DNA of 59,547 nt from a virus, in the IMG/VR virus record IMGVR_UViG_3300008110_000074, positions 1 through 59,547 of that record. One strand, written 5' to 3'. The first letter of the stretch is position 1, and each line of letters starts with the position of its first letter. Under the pieces are notes generated by a model that saw nothing but the letters and a program-made list of their open reading frames with translations, ran no database searches and was not told the origin of the DNA. Both the position numbers and the translations under genes were made by a program. Shown here in pieces: positions 28,795 to 36,515 of this stretch.

Positions 28795-29053
28795 TTTCTG
28801 AAGCCTCAGGTTCTACATACAAAACTGTTACAGAAGACGTGATCATCTTTACTGTGTTTTCTTTATCCATCCATTCCATGTGTATGGATGGCGGAGATGC
28901 GTACACTAACTGGTTTGAAGTCTGCTCTACCCAATCGTTTATAAGCTTGTCTACTTCAGTAGTTTTATCTAGCAGGTCCCAGCCAGTCAGCGAGTTCTCT
29001 GAAGTTTTTCGCATAAGTATCTGACCGAAAAAAACTTTGCTCTTAGTTAACAA
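28787..29053 (-). CDS. Unknown 88-residue protein, start uncertain
   Basis: The longest frame begins at TTG 29053 (MLTKSKVFFGQILMRK), overlapping the upstream stop; an internal ATG at 29014 (MRKTSENSL) is an alternative, and neither has a strong ribosome binding site. The content is amphipathic (EVDKLINDWVEQTSNQLVYASPP, then VKMITSSVTVLYVEPE). No family recognised. Confidence 0.5.
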   Translation of the reverse strand: MLTKSKVFFGQILMRKTSENSLTGWDLLDKTTEVDKLINDWVEQTSNQLVYASPPSIHMEWMDKENTVKMITSSVTVLYVEPEASENE

Positions 29054-29735
29054 CTGGCACCATCACTTTCTGCATTTGAATAGTTTCTTGTTCAGGAGGC
29101 GCAAAAGACACGTAAGGGTAAAGGCAAGATTTAATATAAGCCAAGCGCTTTGGCCCCGACACTCCTGAAACGTGTATTTTAAATGGAGTAGGGCTTACTG
29201 GAAAAGAAAACCCTTCAAAAGACATATCTCCTTGAGCTAACCTTTCCGCGTTTTCACAGTTGATTCCCCAATCTCTTGGAGGACATGAGCACAGACTAGG
29301 ATCACTAGACCATTCGTTAGGATCAGGTATATAAGCTGTGTGCATAAAACAAGATAGAACTAGCTGTCTCACTTTACAGCAAGCTATAACCCCGTTTAGT
29401 AGATTATATATTTCAGGCCAGAATTCTATTTTGCAGCCGTACAAAGTTTTATTCCAAAAATGGTCTAACCCTTTAAACAAAGGTCTGTCGTAGATTAAAG
29501 CAAACACGGCTTCACTATTGTCTTTCTTAAGCATCCATTCTTCTACAGGGTCCGTTGTCAAATTAGCTTCAGTGAATAACAAGCCATGGTTAAAAAAAAC
29601 AAACTCCGAAGAGAGTTCAGACAGCTTGTGGGCCATCTGAACTCTCTTCACTGGAGGCAGTTTCCTGATCTCTTCGGCAGAAAGAGTTTCACTTTTGTAA
29701 AAGCCTTCCTGCCTTGGAAAATCAGAATGAATCAT
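29043..29735 (-). CDS. Unknown 230-residue protein
   Basis: The gene starts after GGAAGTAAGAG and overlaps the upstream gene by 14 bases. The sequence shows a helical N-terminus (LSAEEIRKLPPVKRVQMAHKLSELSSEF), several aromatic residues, and a Cys-containing middle (NGVIACCKVRQLVLSCFMHTAY, SLCSCPPRDWGINCENAERL). Cys pairs are irregular, so a zinc site is uncertain. It resembles no family I can name. Context is a run of small unknown genes downstream of the acyl carrier protein. Confidence 0.6.
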   Translation of the reverse strand: MIHSDFPRQEGFYKSETLSAEEIRKLPPVKRVQMAHKLSELSSEFVFFNHGLLFTEANLTTDPVEEWMLKKDNSEAVFALIYDRPLFKGLDHFWNKTLYGCKIEFWPEIYNLLNGVIACCKVRQLVLSCFMHTAYIPDPNEWSSDPSLCSCPPRDWGINCENAERLAQGDMSFEGFSFPVSPTPFKIHVSGVSGPKRLAYIKSCLYPYVSFAPPEQETIQMQKVMVPVVN

Positions 29736-30348
29736 CTCTTACTTCCGAAGATGTCATTACGTCTAAACCTGTGGCAGCGCAGAAGTCTCTAACGGCTTCA
29801 GACTGCTTTTTAGTGTTAGACAAATCAACAGTAGACAAGTCTAAACCAAAATACTTGAATATGCCCGACAAAGAAATCCTAGACTGCTCGTCAGCAGAAG
29901 AAAGGAAAACCCTGGTCGGATCCATGAAAATATTCTTGACCGTGTGATCACCGAAAAGCCAGTAATACACAAAGTCAATACGCGCTATGTCGGCCTTTGG
30001 GCATTCTTTGATGACCTGAGCTGACACAGAACGCATAAAATTCTTGGCGTTAAAACCATAGACCCTTATACGGCTATAGTCTAAGTTGCCAATATATTTA
30101 ACGAAGTCATGAGCAGCGTTTCCACCTGAAAAGTCAAAAGTTTCTCCCATTGAACTGATCATATGTATGTCAGTTACAAGACTGGTGATTGGTTTGGAAG
30201 AAGCTGTGCTCCTAATTTCGGAATAAGCTTTTTCCAAATACTCTTCTATGACCTTTGGGTCTTTGTAGTTCTTGGGAGCTTTTGGTGCAGACACGTAGCT
30301 CTGGAACTCTGGAGCAGCAACGCTGGTGTAACCGATGTAATAAATCAT
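29722..30348 (-). CDS. Unknown 208-residue protein
   Basis: The protein begins MIYYIGYTSVAAPEFQSYV. Acidic residues in SLVTDIHMISS and alternating hydrophobic stretches suggest an alpha/beta fold, possibly nuclease-like, but no full motif set is visible. The region IFMDPTRVFLSSA to IFKYFGLDL shares a pattern with the unknown protein at 49683-50666 (LIIDPRWFFSPA to LYKYFGLDF), so the two may be distant paralogues or bind the same partner. Confidence 0.55.
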   Translation of the reverse strand: MIYYIGYTSVAAPEFQSYVSAPKAPKNYKDPKVIEEYLEKAYSEIRSTASSKPITSLVTDIHMISSMGETFDFSGGNAAHDFVKYIGNLDYSRIRVYGFNAKNFMRSVSAQVIKECPKADIARIDFVYYWLFGDHTVKNIFMDPTRVFLSSADEQSRISLSGIFKYFGLDLSTVDLSNTKKQSEAVRDFCAATGLDVMTSSEVRDDSF

Positions 30349-30359
30349 TGGATCCTTCC

Positions 30360-30584
30360 TTAGTCTTGAGAATCTACAAACCTAACAGACTCAAAGGGCA
30401 CTTTGACCTTCAAAGGCCCACTAACGCCTCTGTCGTCCAATAGTGTAAGCAAGGCATACTCCACACCTTCTTCCACCACAGGCAAACAGCCGGCATTGAA
30501 AAACACTCCCTTTCTTATAACCCTCCCGTCAGGTAACTTGATAATACCCCTAGATTTAAAAACAAAAACTCTGTCAGTTTTCAT
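30360..30584 (-). CDS. Unknown 74-residue protein
   Basis: This short beta-rich protein has the sequence MKTDRVFVFKSRGIIKLPDGRVIRKGVFF at its start and PLKVKVPFESVRFVDSQD at its end. It lies 2 bp after the acyl carrier protein gene and 11 bp before the next gene. Not recognised; a small barrel fold is plausible from the strand pattern. Confidence 0.55.
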   Translation of the reverse strand: MKTDRVFVFKSRGIIKLPDGRVIRKGVFFNAGCLPVVEEGVEYALLTLLDDRGVSGPLKVKVPFESVRFVDSQD

Positions 30585-30586
30585 TC

Positions 30587-30835
30587 TTAAACCCCAACAG
30601 CAAGTTTGCAGACAGCTTCGCTAATAGCGTTGACTGACAAGTCGCAGCTATTCTTTGGAAGGCTCTCCGCTAACTTGGTTAGATCAAATCTTCCCTCGAT
30701 CGTGTAAACGATATCGAGGTAGTCCAGGCTGTCTAAGCCCAGAGAGCTCAAAGGCTCGTCATGAGAAATGTTTTTTAAACCAGTAACCTCCTGTATGCAC
30801 GCAGACACTTCATTCTTTACATCATCCTGAGACAT
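30587..30835 (-). CDS. Acyl carrier protein-like
   Basis: This 82-residue protein starts at MSQDDVKNEVSACIQEVTG; the ATG at 30835 has GGAGTGGTC upstream, and a longer frame overlaps the previous gene. It shows the acyl carrier pattern: an N-terminal helix, then PLSSLGLDSLDYLDIVYTIEGRFDL, in which Ser36 of DSLD would carry 4'-phosphopantetheine. Size and the acidic helix II after the serine match type II carriers. No synthase, ligase or phosphopantetheinyl transferase gene is nearby, so it probably relies on host enzymes. Roles known for stand-alone carriers include lipid modification and sugar or protein acylation; which applies here is unknown. Confidence 0.8.
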   Translation of the reverse strand: MSQDDVKNEVSACIQEVTGLKNISHDEPLSSLGLDSLDYLDIVYTIEGRFDLTKLAESLPKNSCDLSVNAISEAVCKLAVGV

Positions 30836-30848
30836 GACCACTCCGTGC

Positions 30849-31070
30849 CTATGGGTACTCGCAAACTTGTGACCATAGTGTTTCATCCGCCGGGGTCACA
30901 GACCAGCGGTTGAGCCCAAGCTTATCTTGCTGGTGCCTTCTTATACTATCTACGACTCTTCTGAGTTCAAGTAGAAGTGAGTCTATTTCTTTTAAAGTTT
31001 CTTTGTCCGCACAATCTTGTTTTTGTTCTACGTACTTGCCTATTATCTTTCTTACGTCTTCATACGCCAT
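30849..31070 (-). CDS. Small helical protein (73 residues)
   Basis: This highly charged helical protein (MAYEDVRKIIGKYVEQKQDCADKETLKEIDSLLLELRRVVDSIRRHQQDK) is probably a coiled coil. AGAGG precedes its ATG, 3 bp after the RuvC-like gene. No domain recognised. Confidence 0.6.
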   Translation of the reverse strand: MAYEDVRKIIGKYVEQKQDCADKETLKEIDSLLLELRRVVDSIRRHQQDKLGLNRWSVTPADETLWSQVCEYP

Positions 31071-31073
31071 AGC

Positions 31074-31736
31074 TTAGTCCTCTGCAGAATCATCCTTAGG
31101 TTCAGCGAAACTTAAACCTTTAGCATAATTCTCCAGGGCAAGCAAACAAACAAAAGCAGAGTCGGCAGCGTTATCAAACCCGGCTGACTCGTAGTTAACC
31201 GGATCGTAGTCTGTTTTAAACATTTCATTACAAGCTTTTATCATGTCTGACTTGTTGGCATTTCCTTTTCCCGTGGCTCTTTTCTTTATTGTGCCTATCG
31301 GGAAACTTCCACAAGGAATTCCATTTTCTTCTGCCCAGGTGCATACCGTTGCCTTGAGGGCTCCAAAAAATTCACAAGAGGTAGCTGCCCTAGCCAGTAT
31401 AGAGTGCATGTTGAACTTGGTTAACTTTTCAGAAGGCGTGTACTTGACGTCTTCAAAAGCAATTATGTCTGGTTTAAGAATAGACAAAAATTGCCTTAAA
31501 CGAACAAATCTGAGCGCGCCGCTGTCATAGGAGCCGGCTGAAAGATCCCACTGACCTATGTGCATTTCTATATTTTCAGGAGCTACTAGCTGCTTTTCTT
31601 TTATGTAACAGTAGCTGTACCCACAGTTAGTGCCTAAGTCTAAACCTAATACTATATTTGTTTTAGGTTCGGCTGGTGGTTTTATAAAAAATTCTTTAAA
31701 AACCCACGGGTCACTACACATGTTGTACTTACGCAC
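31074..31736 (-). CDS. RuvC-like Holliday junction resolvase
   Basis: This 220-residue protein has the RNase H-fold catalytic set of RuvC: VLGLDLGTNCGYSY (first Asp), DIIAFEDVKY (Glu), GTIKKRATGKGNANKSDMI (conserved Lys/Gly segment) and FDNAADSAFVCLLAL with the closing Asp pair. It would cut branched DNA during recombination-linked replication and packaging, fitting the recombinase and SbcCD genes further along. The GTG at 31736 is used as the start because of AAAGAG upstream; an ATG five codons later is possible. Confidence 0.85.
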   Translation of the reverse strand: MRKYNMCSDPWVFKEFFIKPPAEPKTNIVLGLDLGTNCGYSYCYIKEKQLVAPENIEMHIGQWDLSAGSYDSGALRFVRLRQFLSILKPDIIAFEDVKYTPSEKLTKFNMHSILARAATSCEFFGALKATVCTWAEENGIPCGSFPIGTIKKRATGKGNANKSDMIKACNEMFKTDYDPVNYESAGFDNAADSAFVCLLALENYAKGLSFAEPKDDSAED

Positions 31737-31750
31737 TGGCTGGCTCTTTC

Positions 31751-32500
31751 TTAATTGCGTTCCAATTCCTTATATTCCTGGAACAAGTAATGAGTCAGTA
31801 AACAGTCAAAGTCTGCTTCGTGCGCTTTATTCATGTCCAGGTTATGCTTTTTAGCCAAGTCGTATTTAACCGAGCAATGGTTATCCAAAGAGCCTTTTAC
31901 AGAAGACCCTCCAAGCCTGTAAGCTCTTTTGCAAAAGTCTAACCAAGTCTCTTCGTCCGATATCTCTGGGAAAAGCTGAACGCTTTTTTCTATGCTCAAA
32001 GTGTCCAGGTACTCGTCAGGTTTGAACTTTAAACGCATACCTCCTTCAGATATTTCGCTGAGTATTCTGTCTAACATTGGTTGGTCTAATCTTAAACCGT
32101 TATGCGCTATAAACTTAAATCCGTTTTTCTTGCATTCATTAACTAAGCTGTGAAATTCTCTAAGAACTTTTTCTGGGATATCCCCTTGTCTCAACCTGTC
32201 TACTGATATTCCGTATACCTTGCCTGTAGCTACACCTTTTTTGTATTCAAACTGATTTTTAGTCCTAGCTATTCTATCGGATATCCAGTAATGAAACTCA
32301 GGCGGTTGACCCCTTAACCAGTTTAAAGTCCTAGAGCCAGAGTCAACCACCTTGTTGTTTTCAACTACTGCCCAGCCTATTTGGCCAGGAATGTCTATTG
32401 TCAAATCCAGGCCCGTAGTCTCTATGTCAAAAACTAGATAGCTATCTGGAAGCTTACCTAATTTTTCAGAGGCGTATTTGAGCCACGAGCCAGGATTCAT
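31751..32500 (-). CDS. DnaQ-like 3'-5' exonuclease (DEDDh)
   Basis: This 249-residue exonuclease has the motifs YLVFDIETTGLDL (Exo I, D and E), FIAHNGLRLDQPMLDRIL (Exo II, D) and MNKAHEADFDCLLTHYLF (Exo III, HxxxxD). This is the DEDDh set of the proofreading subunit and RNase T family. GGAGAAGCG precedes the ATG. Since the polymerase in this window carries its own exonuclease domain, this enzyme may act in DNA end processing or RNA turnover. Confidence 0.88.
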   Translation of the reverse strand: MNPGSWLKYASEKLGKLPDSYLVFDIETTGLDLTIDIPGQIGWAVVENNKVVDSGSRTLNWLRGQPPEFHYWISDRIARTKNQFEYKKGVATGKVYGISVDRLRQGDIPEKVLREFHSLVNECKKNGFKFIAHNGLRLDQPMLDRILSEISEGGMRLKFKPDEYLDTLSIEKSVQLFPEISDEETWLDFCKRAYRLGGSSVKGSLDNHCSVKYDLAKKHNLDMNKAHEADFDCLLTHYLFQEYKELERN

Positions 32501-32512
32501 CGCTTCTCCAAA

Positions 32513-33022
32513 CTATCGTCGCTTGAAAATTTTCCAAGGCCTGACGATGTAATCGTACCAGCGAATCCTAGCTTTGTTTATAAAAGCTTGCTTTGCTTTA
32601 AAGCCCGCTTCAATTATATGCGCGTCGTTAAAAGGAGGATCGTCTGAATCGACGTGGACGTCTCTTATCGCATAGAAAAAAGCGCCTGTGATGACTTGCC
32701 CCATACGCACAAGAATTACGGCTTGATGCGAAGGAGGCAAGTCAAAAAAGCCACAGGCTGCGATAGCTTCTTCTGGAGACTTGTAACCTTTGTCTCCTTG
32801 GTCTAAACAAGCTTTAAAATAATTAGCATATCTCTCAACCAGAACACCAAGGTCATTTTCAGAAATGTTGAACTTTTCTATTAGCTCTTTAGCTATAGGT
32901 TCCGACACTTCATTCTCATAAGCCATCAAAGCAGACTTCATGAGGTTAGGCCAAGCGTAAGCAATGTCCCTACTAGGGTTGTACCTGCGCCTGTCTACAT
33001 GACCTTTGATGTTCATACCCAT
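32513..33022 (-). CDS. Unknown 169-residue protein
   Basis: This protein has a basic N-terminus (MGMNIKGHVDRRRYNPSRD), a long helical middle (MKSALMAYENEVSEPIAKELIEKFN), and the region GFFDLPPSHQAVILVRMGQVITGAFFYAIRDVH. AAAGGA precedes the start. It lies between ThyX and the exonuclease. Not recognised; a DNA metabolism role is suggested by context only. Confidence 0.6.
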   Translation of the reverse strand: MGMNIKGHVDRRRYNPSRDIAYAWPNLMKSALMAYENEVSEPIAKELIEKFNISENDLGVLVERYANYFKACLDQGDKGYKSPEEAIAACGFFDLPPSHQAVILVRMGQVITGAFFYAIRDVHVDSDDPPFNDAHIIEAGFKAKQAFINKARIRWYDYIVRPWKIFKRR

Positions 33023-33024
33023 GT

Positions 33025-33726
33025 CTACTGTCCTTTCTCTCCCTCAGGGTTATATCCGTGCTTTTCACGCCAGTTACTTATGCTAACAGGAAAAACAGGC
33101 TCGGCAAGCTTGAGTAGAGCTTTAGCGTACTGCCGTATTTCCCATTGGGCATCAGAACCTAGCCTAAGTTTAAGGAAGTGCAATAGAGATCGCAAGTTGC
33201 ATGAAGCCCACATAGCGCTATACATGCCTACGGGTAAAACAGACCTAGCTAATTCCTTAGCTAGCCCTCCAGCTATAAGTTTTTTATAACTTACAACAGA
33301 CATGACGTAAGAATTTATAATCACATCTGTCAGCTCCTGGTTCTCGAAAGATTCTCCAGAAGCCTGCTTGTTTACCTTAGCCTGTCTCCTAAGCTCTTTA
33401 GGCACATAGCATTCAATGTCTATATCTTTACCGCCTTCCAAATACCTCATGCTCCATTCATTATAAGACCATCCAACTCTATGCCTGTGCCACTCCCTAA
33501 AAACAAATATGGGAGCTTTTATTTCAAAAGTGAGAATGTTGTGCTCCATGGGTGTTCCATGGTCGTGGTCTGCCAAATAAGCTATTAGCTTTTTGTCTCT
33601 TTCAGAAACTTCATCAACTCTTTTTGCGTAAGATACTCTAGCTGAGTTTACTACGCTCAAGTCTCCGCCTGTCTTTTGAATAAGCCTTACTTCTGAAACA
33701 CCGTCTCCCAAAGGATCAATCGTCAT
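33025..33726 (-). CDS. thyX: Flavin-dependent thymidylate synthase
   Basis: This 233-residue ThyX has the defining motif at about residue 80: EWHRHRVGWSYNEWSMRY, a variant of RHRxxSxNExSxRY. The FAD/dUMP-binding end is LRSLLHFLKLRLGSDAQWEIRQYAKALL, and the opening is VNSARVSYAKRVDEVSERDKKLI. It converts dUMP to dTMP with methylene-tetrahydrofolate and NADPH. The Gly-Trp-Ser order in the signature differs slightly from the consensus. Together with the dCTP deaminase at 41040-41561 it gives the phage a route from dCTP to dTMP if a dUTPase is present. The start overlaps the upstream stop (ATGA). Confidence 0.92.
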   Translation of the reverse strand: MTIDPLGDGVSEVRLIQKTGGDLSVVNSARVSYAKRVDEVSERDKKLIAYLADHDHGTPMEHNILTFEIKAPIFVFREWHRHRVGWSYNEWSMRYLEGGKDIDIECYVPKELRRQAKVNKQASGESFENQELTDVIINSYVMSVVSYKKLIAGGLAKELARSVLPVGMYSAMWASCNLRSLLHFLKLRLGSDAQWEIRQYAKALLKLAEPVFPVSISNWREKHGYNPEGEKGQ

Positions 33727-34637
33727 AACACTTCCTTTCTTGACATCTCACGTCCTGTTGTGTCTTCGTACCTTACGCAGTTTAAACACTTGTCAGAAGA
33801 AGAACTTGGGCTAAACAAAGAATCTGAACCGCAATAACCACAAACATCAACAACATAAGTCTCACCGTGTGTTGCCGCCGAGCACCTGTCCTTTCCCATC
33901 CAGCAGTTATAGCAAGGAAGTTTAGCCTCAGGTTGCGATATCGGGCAGTTAAACCCAATACGCTTCCTTAGCTTTATTAGGTTTTTATTCCAGTTCTTCA
34001 TGGCAGAAGACACAACAACTTCAGAAAAAGAAGGCTTGTTGTCTCTAGCCAACTCTGGAGAAAACCACCCCGCAAACCTCATCCAGAACAATTCCCTTTC
34101 ATCTTTAAAAGGAGTTTTCTTGTAAGGAGCAGAAAATCCTAAAGCTTTTGAAATGCCTTTTAGGTACTTAAGCCCCAAAAACTTTTCAATAGTTTTGCCG
34201 GCTGCTGGGCCTGTCAAAACAAATAGAGTGTAAATGCAGCCCCTGTTGCGCGTGTGCCTAGAAGAAGGATTCAACAAGAAAGGTCTGCAGCTCTTAACTT
34301 GGACAACTCCCCATCCTGAGTGCGTCATTGAAATAGTGGAGCACACAGGGACACCTTGTTTCAACAAAGGTATATTCCCCGCAATCCTCCAAGCTGTTTC
34401 ACCGACTTCGTTATCCGTAACTAAGCCGCCTTTCAAGTGGCTTATCGAATCAACGATGACTTGGTCCGACAAGCCCGCAGGTAAACACTTGCGAACTTGT
34501 CGGACCAGATCAAAGAACTCCCTAGACGAAGAGTCTTCCTGGAAGTATCCAGAAAAGGCAGCCTTTAGACATTTAGCTCTGGTAATAGCGTCAGAAATGT
34601 CAAAGTAGACTCCTTTAGGAAGCTCTCCTAAACTCAT
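33723..34637 (-). CDS. Unknown protein with C-terminal zinc clusters (304 residues)
   Basis: The N-terminal two thirds are helical (SDAITRAKCLKAAFSGYFQ, REFFDLVRQVRKCL) with no recognised motif. The C-terminal 80 residues carry cysteine pairs: LPCYNCWMGKDRCSAATHG, then VVDVCGYCGSDSLF and SSDKCLNCVRY. The paired CxxC sites look like a zinc ribbon that binds nucleic acid. The gene overlaps its neighbours on both sides (ATGA), so it is translated with the histone-like and ThyX genes. Confidence 0.65.
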   Translation of the reverse strand: MSLGELPKGVYFDISDAITRAKCLKAAFSGYFQEDSSSREFFDLVRQVRKCLPAGLSDQVIVDSISHLKGGLVTDNEVGETAWRIAGNIPLLKQGVPVCSTISMTHSGWGVVQVKSCRPFLLNPSSRHTRNRGCIYTLFVLTGPAAGKTIEKFLGLKYLKGISKALGFSAPYKKTPFKDERELFWMRFAGWFSPELARDNKPSFSEVVVSSAMKNWNKNLIKLRKRIGFNCPISQPEAKLPCYNCWMGKDRCSAATHGETYVVDVCGYCGSDSLFSPSSSSDKCLNCVRYEDTTGREMSRKEVL

Positions 34638-34846
34638 CGTTTGGTAGCCGCCTTGGCCTTACTGGCCATCTTAGTATTGGTAGACTTGGCGCGAGTCTTT
34701 GTAGTCGCCTTGCTTGTTGTAGCTTTAGCCGGCTTAGACTTAGCCTTAGTCTTAGCAGGCATAGTAGCCTTGGCCTTGCTGGCGCAGACAGGCTTTGTTT
34801 TATTGACAATCTTAGTCATAACCGTATCCATCTTAGCATTCTTCAT
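34634..34846 (-). CDS. Lys/Ala/Thr-rich histone-like basic protein
   Basis: This 70-residue protein is made almost entirely of Lys, Ala and Thr (KAKATMPAKTKAKSKPAKATTSKATTKTRAK and so on). It resembles histone H1 tails and bacterial Hc1/AlgP-type proteins, and would be disordered and strongly positive. It presumably condenses DNA or neutralises charge in phage or host DNA. The ribosome binding site AAAGGG sits 5 bases before ATG. Its long antisense frame (hydrophobic VALLVVALAGL) is an artefact of the repetitive composition. Confidence 0.75.
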   Translation of the reverse strand: MKNAKMDTVMTKIVNKTKPVCASKAKATMPAKTKAKSKPAKATTSKATTKTRAKSTNTKMASKAKAATKR

Positions 34847-34903
34847 ATTAACCCTTTTCTGATGCCTTCGTTAAAAACCTAAATAGCGATAGAAGGCGTA
34901 ACG

Positions 34904-35623
34904 CTACTTAGTGGTCTGATTTGGAGTAAAGCCTTTTCCTATGGGCCTCTCGGTTTTACTCGCTCCTCTCCTTTGAGCAGCAGATTCTTTTCCAAAAGAG
35001 TCTGCGTTTATAGCCACTCCTTCCTTGGTGTGTCTAAGTTTAAGATCGTTTTGAGCCAGGAGTATGCCCAAAGCCACATCTCCACCGCAGTGTTTTAACT
35101 CCTTTATAGGCCAATCGTAAGTTCTTAAAACATCGGTTCTAATGCACCACCATCCTCCAGTAGCGAATCTAGGAAACTGAGGAATAGGCTTACCTCTATA
35201 CCAAGGTTGAGTTTCACACCAAGCCCTTTGATCTGCGCCGTACTTTATACCGTAGACAGATCCCAGCATGTCGCAGCTTTCCATGTCTTTTTCAATACTA
35301 GAAAGCCACAAAGGCAAGTTGTCGGCTTTGATGTAGCTGTCATCATCAAACCACATTAGGTAATCAGTTGTTATTGGTTTGCTGTAAAACAGCTCACGCA
35401 TCATTGGATACTTAAATATTTGTGGGTTTGCCTCCCTGGTGGTTATTGAATCTCTTCTAGACAATACGTAATTTGAAGTCTCGTCGCAGACTTCGTTTAA
35501 GCCTACGCGAAGTTCTATAAGACCTAGCTCGTTCAACTTGAAAAGAGGTTCCAAGCATCTGCGAGCTAGATCTGGGTAGTCACCATATAAGAGGGCGCAG
35601 ACTGTAAACTTAATATCAGCCAT
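34904..35623 (-). CDS. GT-A fold glycosyltransferase
   Basis: This 239-residue protein starts at MADIKFTVCALLYGDYPDLARRCLEPLF; the longer frame starts inside the previous gene. The GT-A signature is YLMWFDDDSYIKADNLPLWLSSIE (DDD as DxD metal site, near residue 90). It is followed by FATGGWWCIRTDVLR and LKHCGGDVALGILLAQNDLKLRH, where the GGD motif matches the acceptor-side acidic residue of these enzymes. It differs from the three enzymes of the 20.9-24.1 kb cassette in sequence and location, so it may glycosylate another acceptor, possibly a phage nucleobase or protein. Confidence 0.8.
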   Translation of the reverse strand: MADIKFTVCALLYGDYPDLARRCLEPLFKLNELGLIELRVGLNEVCDETSNYVLSRRDSITTREANPQIFKYPMMRELFYSKPITTDYLMWFDDDSYIKADNLPLWLSSIEKDMESCDMLGSVYGIKYGADQRAWCETQPWYRGKPIPQFPRFATGGWWCIRTDVLRTYDWPIKELKHCGGDVALGILLAQNDLKLRHTKEGVAINADSFGKESAAQRRGASKTERPIGKGFTPNQTTK

Positions 35624-36515
35624 CTTTGTTCTTTTCTTTCTTTTCAGATACAAGCCTGTCGTAAGATTGCTTGAACTGAGGAATGAATTCTGCGCATTGC
35701 CGCTTTATAGTGTCTAGGGTGTCCTGGCACAACGTCAAGCCTTCAAACACTTCTTTCCTAGCTGATTCTCCGCTAGTGTCTGCCAAGCCTACACAGGCGT
35801 TTCCTACCAGCTCGACCATCTTGTCGCTAAACTTGCAAGCTGCCTGGTACAACTTTTTCAAAGTTTTAGGGACATCCATAGATATTTCTGAGTCGCCTGA
35901 AGGCGGATGAGAGACTGACTGAGTTGAAGGCTCAGGCTGGTCTTCTATGTCTTGCTGTGTTTCTATTACTACCACTCCAGTCGATTCAGATTCTTTTGGA
36001 GTGTCTTCAGTAATAAAACTGCTTTCGTCAGGATTGATGGTTATGTTGTTTGAAGCCATCAATTCTTGCAGTTTCCTTACTGACATCTTTTTTTCTACTG
36101 CTTCAGCAATCAAATTTTCTCTAGTCTGATCGTCCACGTGGACTAAAAGATTGAAATGACTCCAGCTCAAGCTGAAGTCGTTGTCTGAAAAGAATTCCAT
36201 CAAATCTTGAAACTTAGCTATGTCTTCGTACATCTCGTAGAAAGAACATAGTTTGTAAGCGTAGCTGATACTGATTTCCAAAGCCTGAGCTAGAGTTGGC
36301 ACAGCGTTTTTGCCGTAGTCCACTTTCTCTTTACCGTCAAGACTTAAGCCATTCTTTACCAGGTGTATTGTCTTGCCCCTGGCGCGGTGAAACCTAAGGC
36401 TGTTCTTAAAGTGAGTGTTGCTAGCTTCGACTTCGCTGTAGTACACCTCTTTGAGCGGAGTGTTCATCATTGAGAAAGCTTGTTCCGTGCCTGATACAAT
36501 TTGAACCTCTGACAT
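35616..36515 (-). CDS. Unknown DNA-binding-type protein, DUF1016-like patch
   Basis: This 299-residue protein has an ATG at 36515 forming a TGATG overlap with the upstream stop and GAGG 6 bases before it. Residues about 65-160 contain a helix-turn-helix-like part (VPTLAQALEISISYAYKLCSFYEM) and then LSWSHFNLLVHVDDQTRENLIAEAVEKKMSVRKLQELM. The latter follows the LSWSHY-VRxLQ pattern of DUF1016/YhcG N-terminal domains and ParB-like helices. A disordered acidic linker and a C-terminal coiled coil follow. The sequence suggests a regulatory or DNA-binding role. Confidence 0.6.
   Translation of the reverse strand: MSEVQIVSGTEQAFSMMNTPLKEVYYSEVEASNTHFKNSLRFHRARGKTIHLVKNGLSLDGKEKVDYGKNAVPTLAQALEISISYAYKLCSFYEMYEDIAKFQDLMEFFSDNDFSLSWSHFNLLVHVDDQTRENLIAEAVEKKMSVRKLQELMASNNITINPDESSFITEDTPKESESTGVVVIETQQDIEDQPEPSTQSVSHPPSGDSEISMDVPKTLKKLYQAACKFSDKMVELVGNACVGLADTSGESARKEVFEGLTLCQDTLDTIKRQCAEFIPQFKQSYDRLVSEKKEKNKDG

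Noticed and set aside
34641-34862. Plus-strand hydrophobic peptide resembling a holin
   Set aside because: It is exactly antisense to the Lys/Ala/Thr-rich gene and its hydrophobicity results from complementing Lys/Ala codons.
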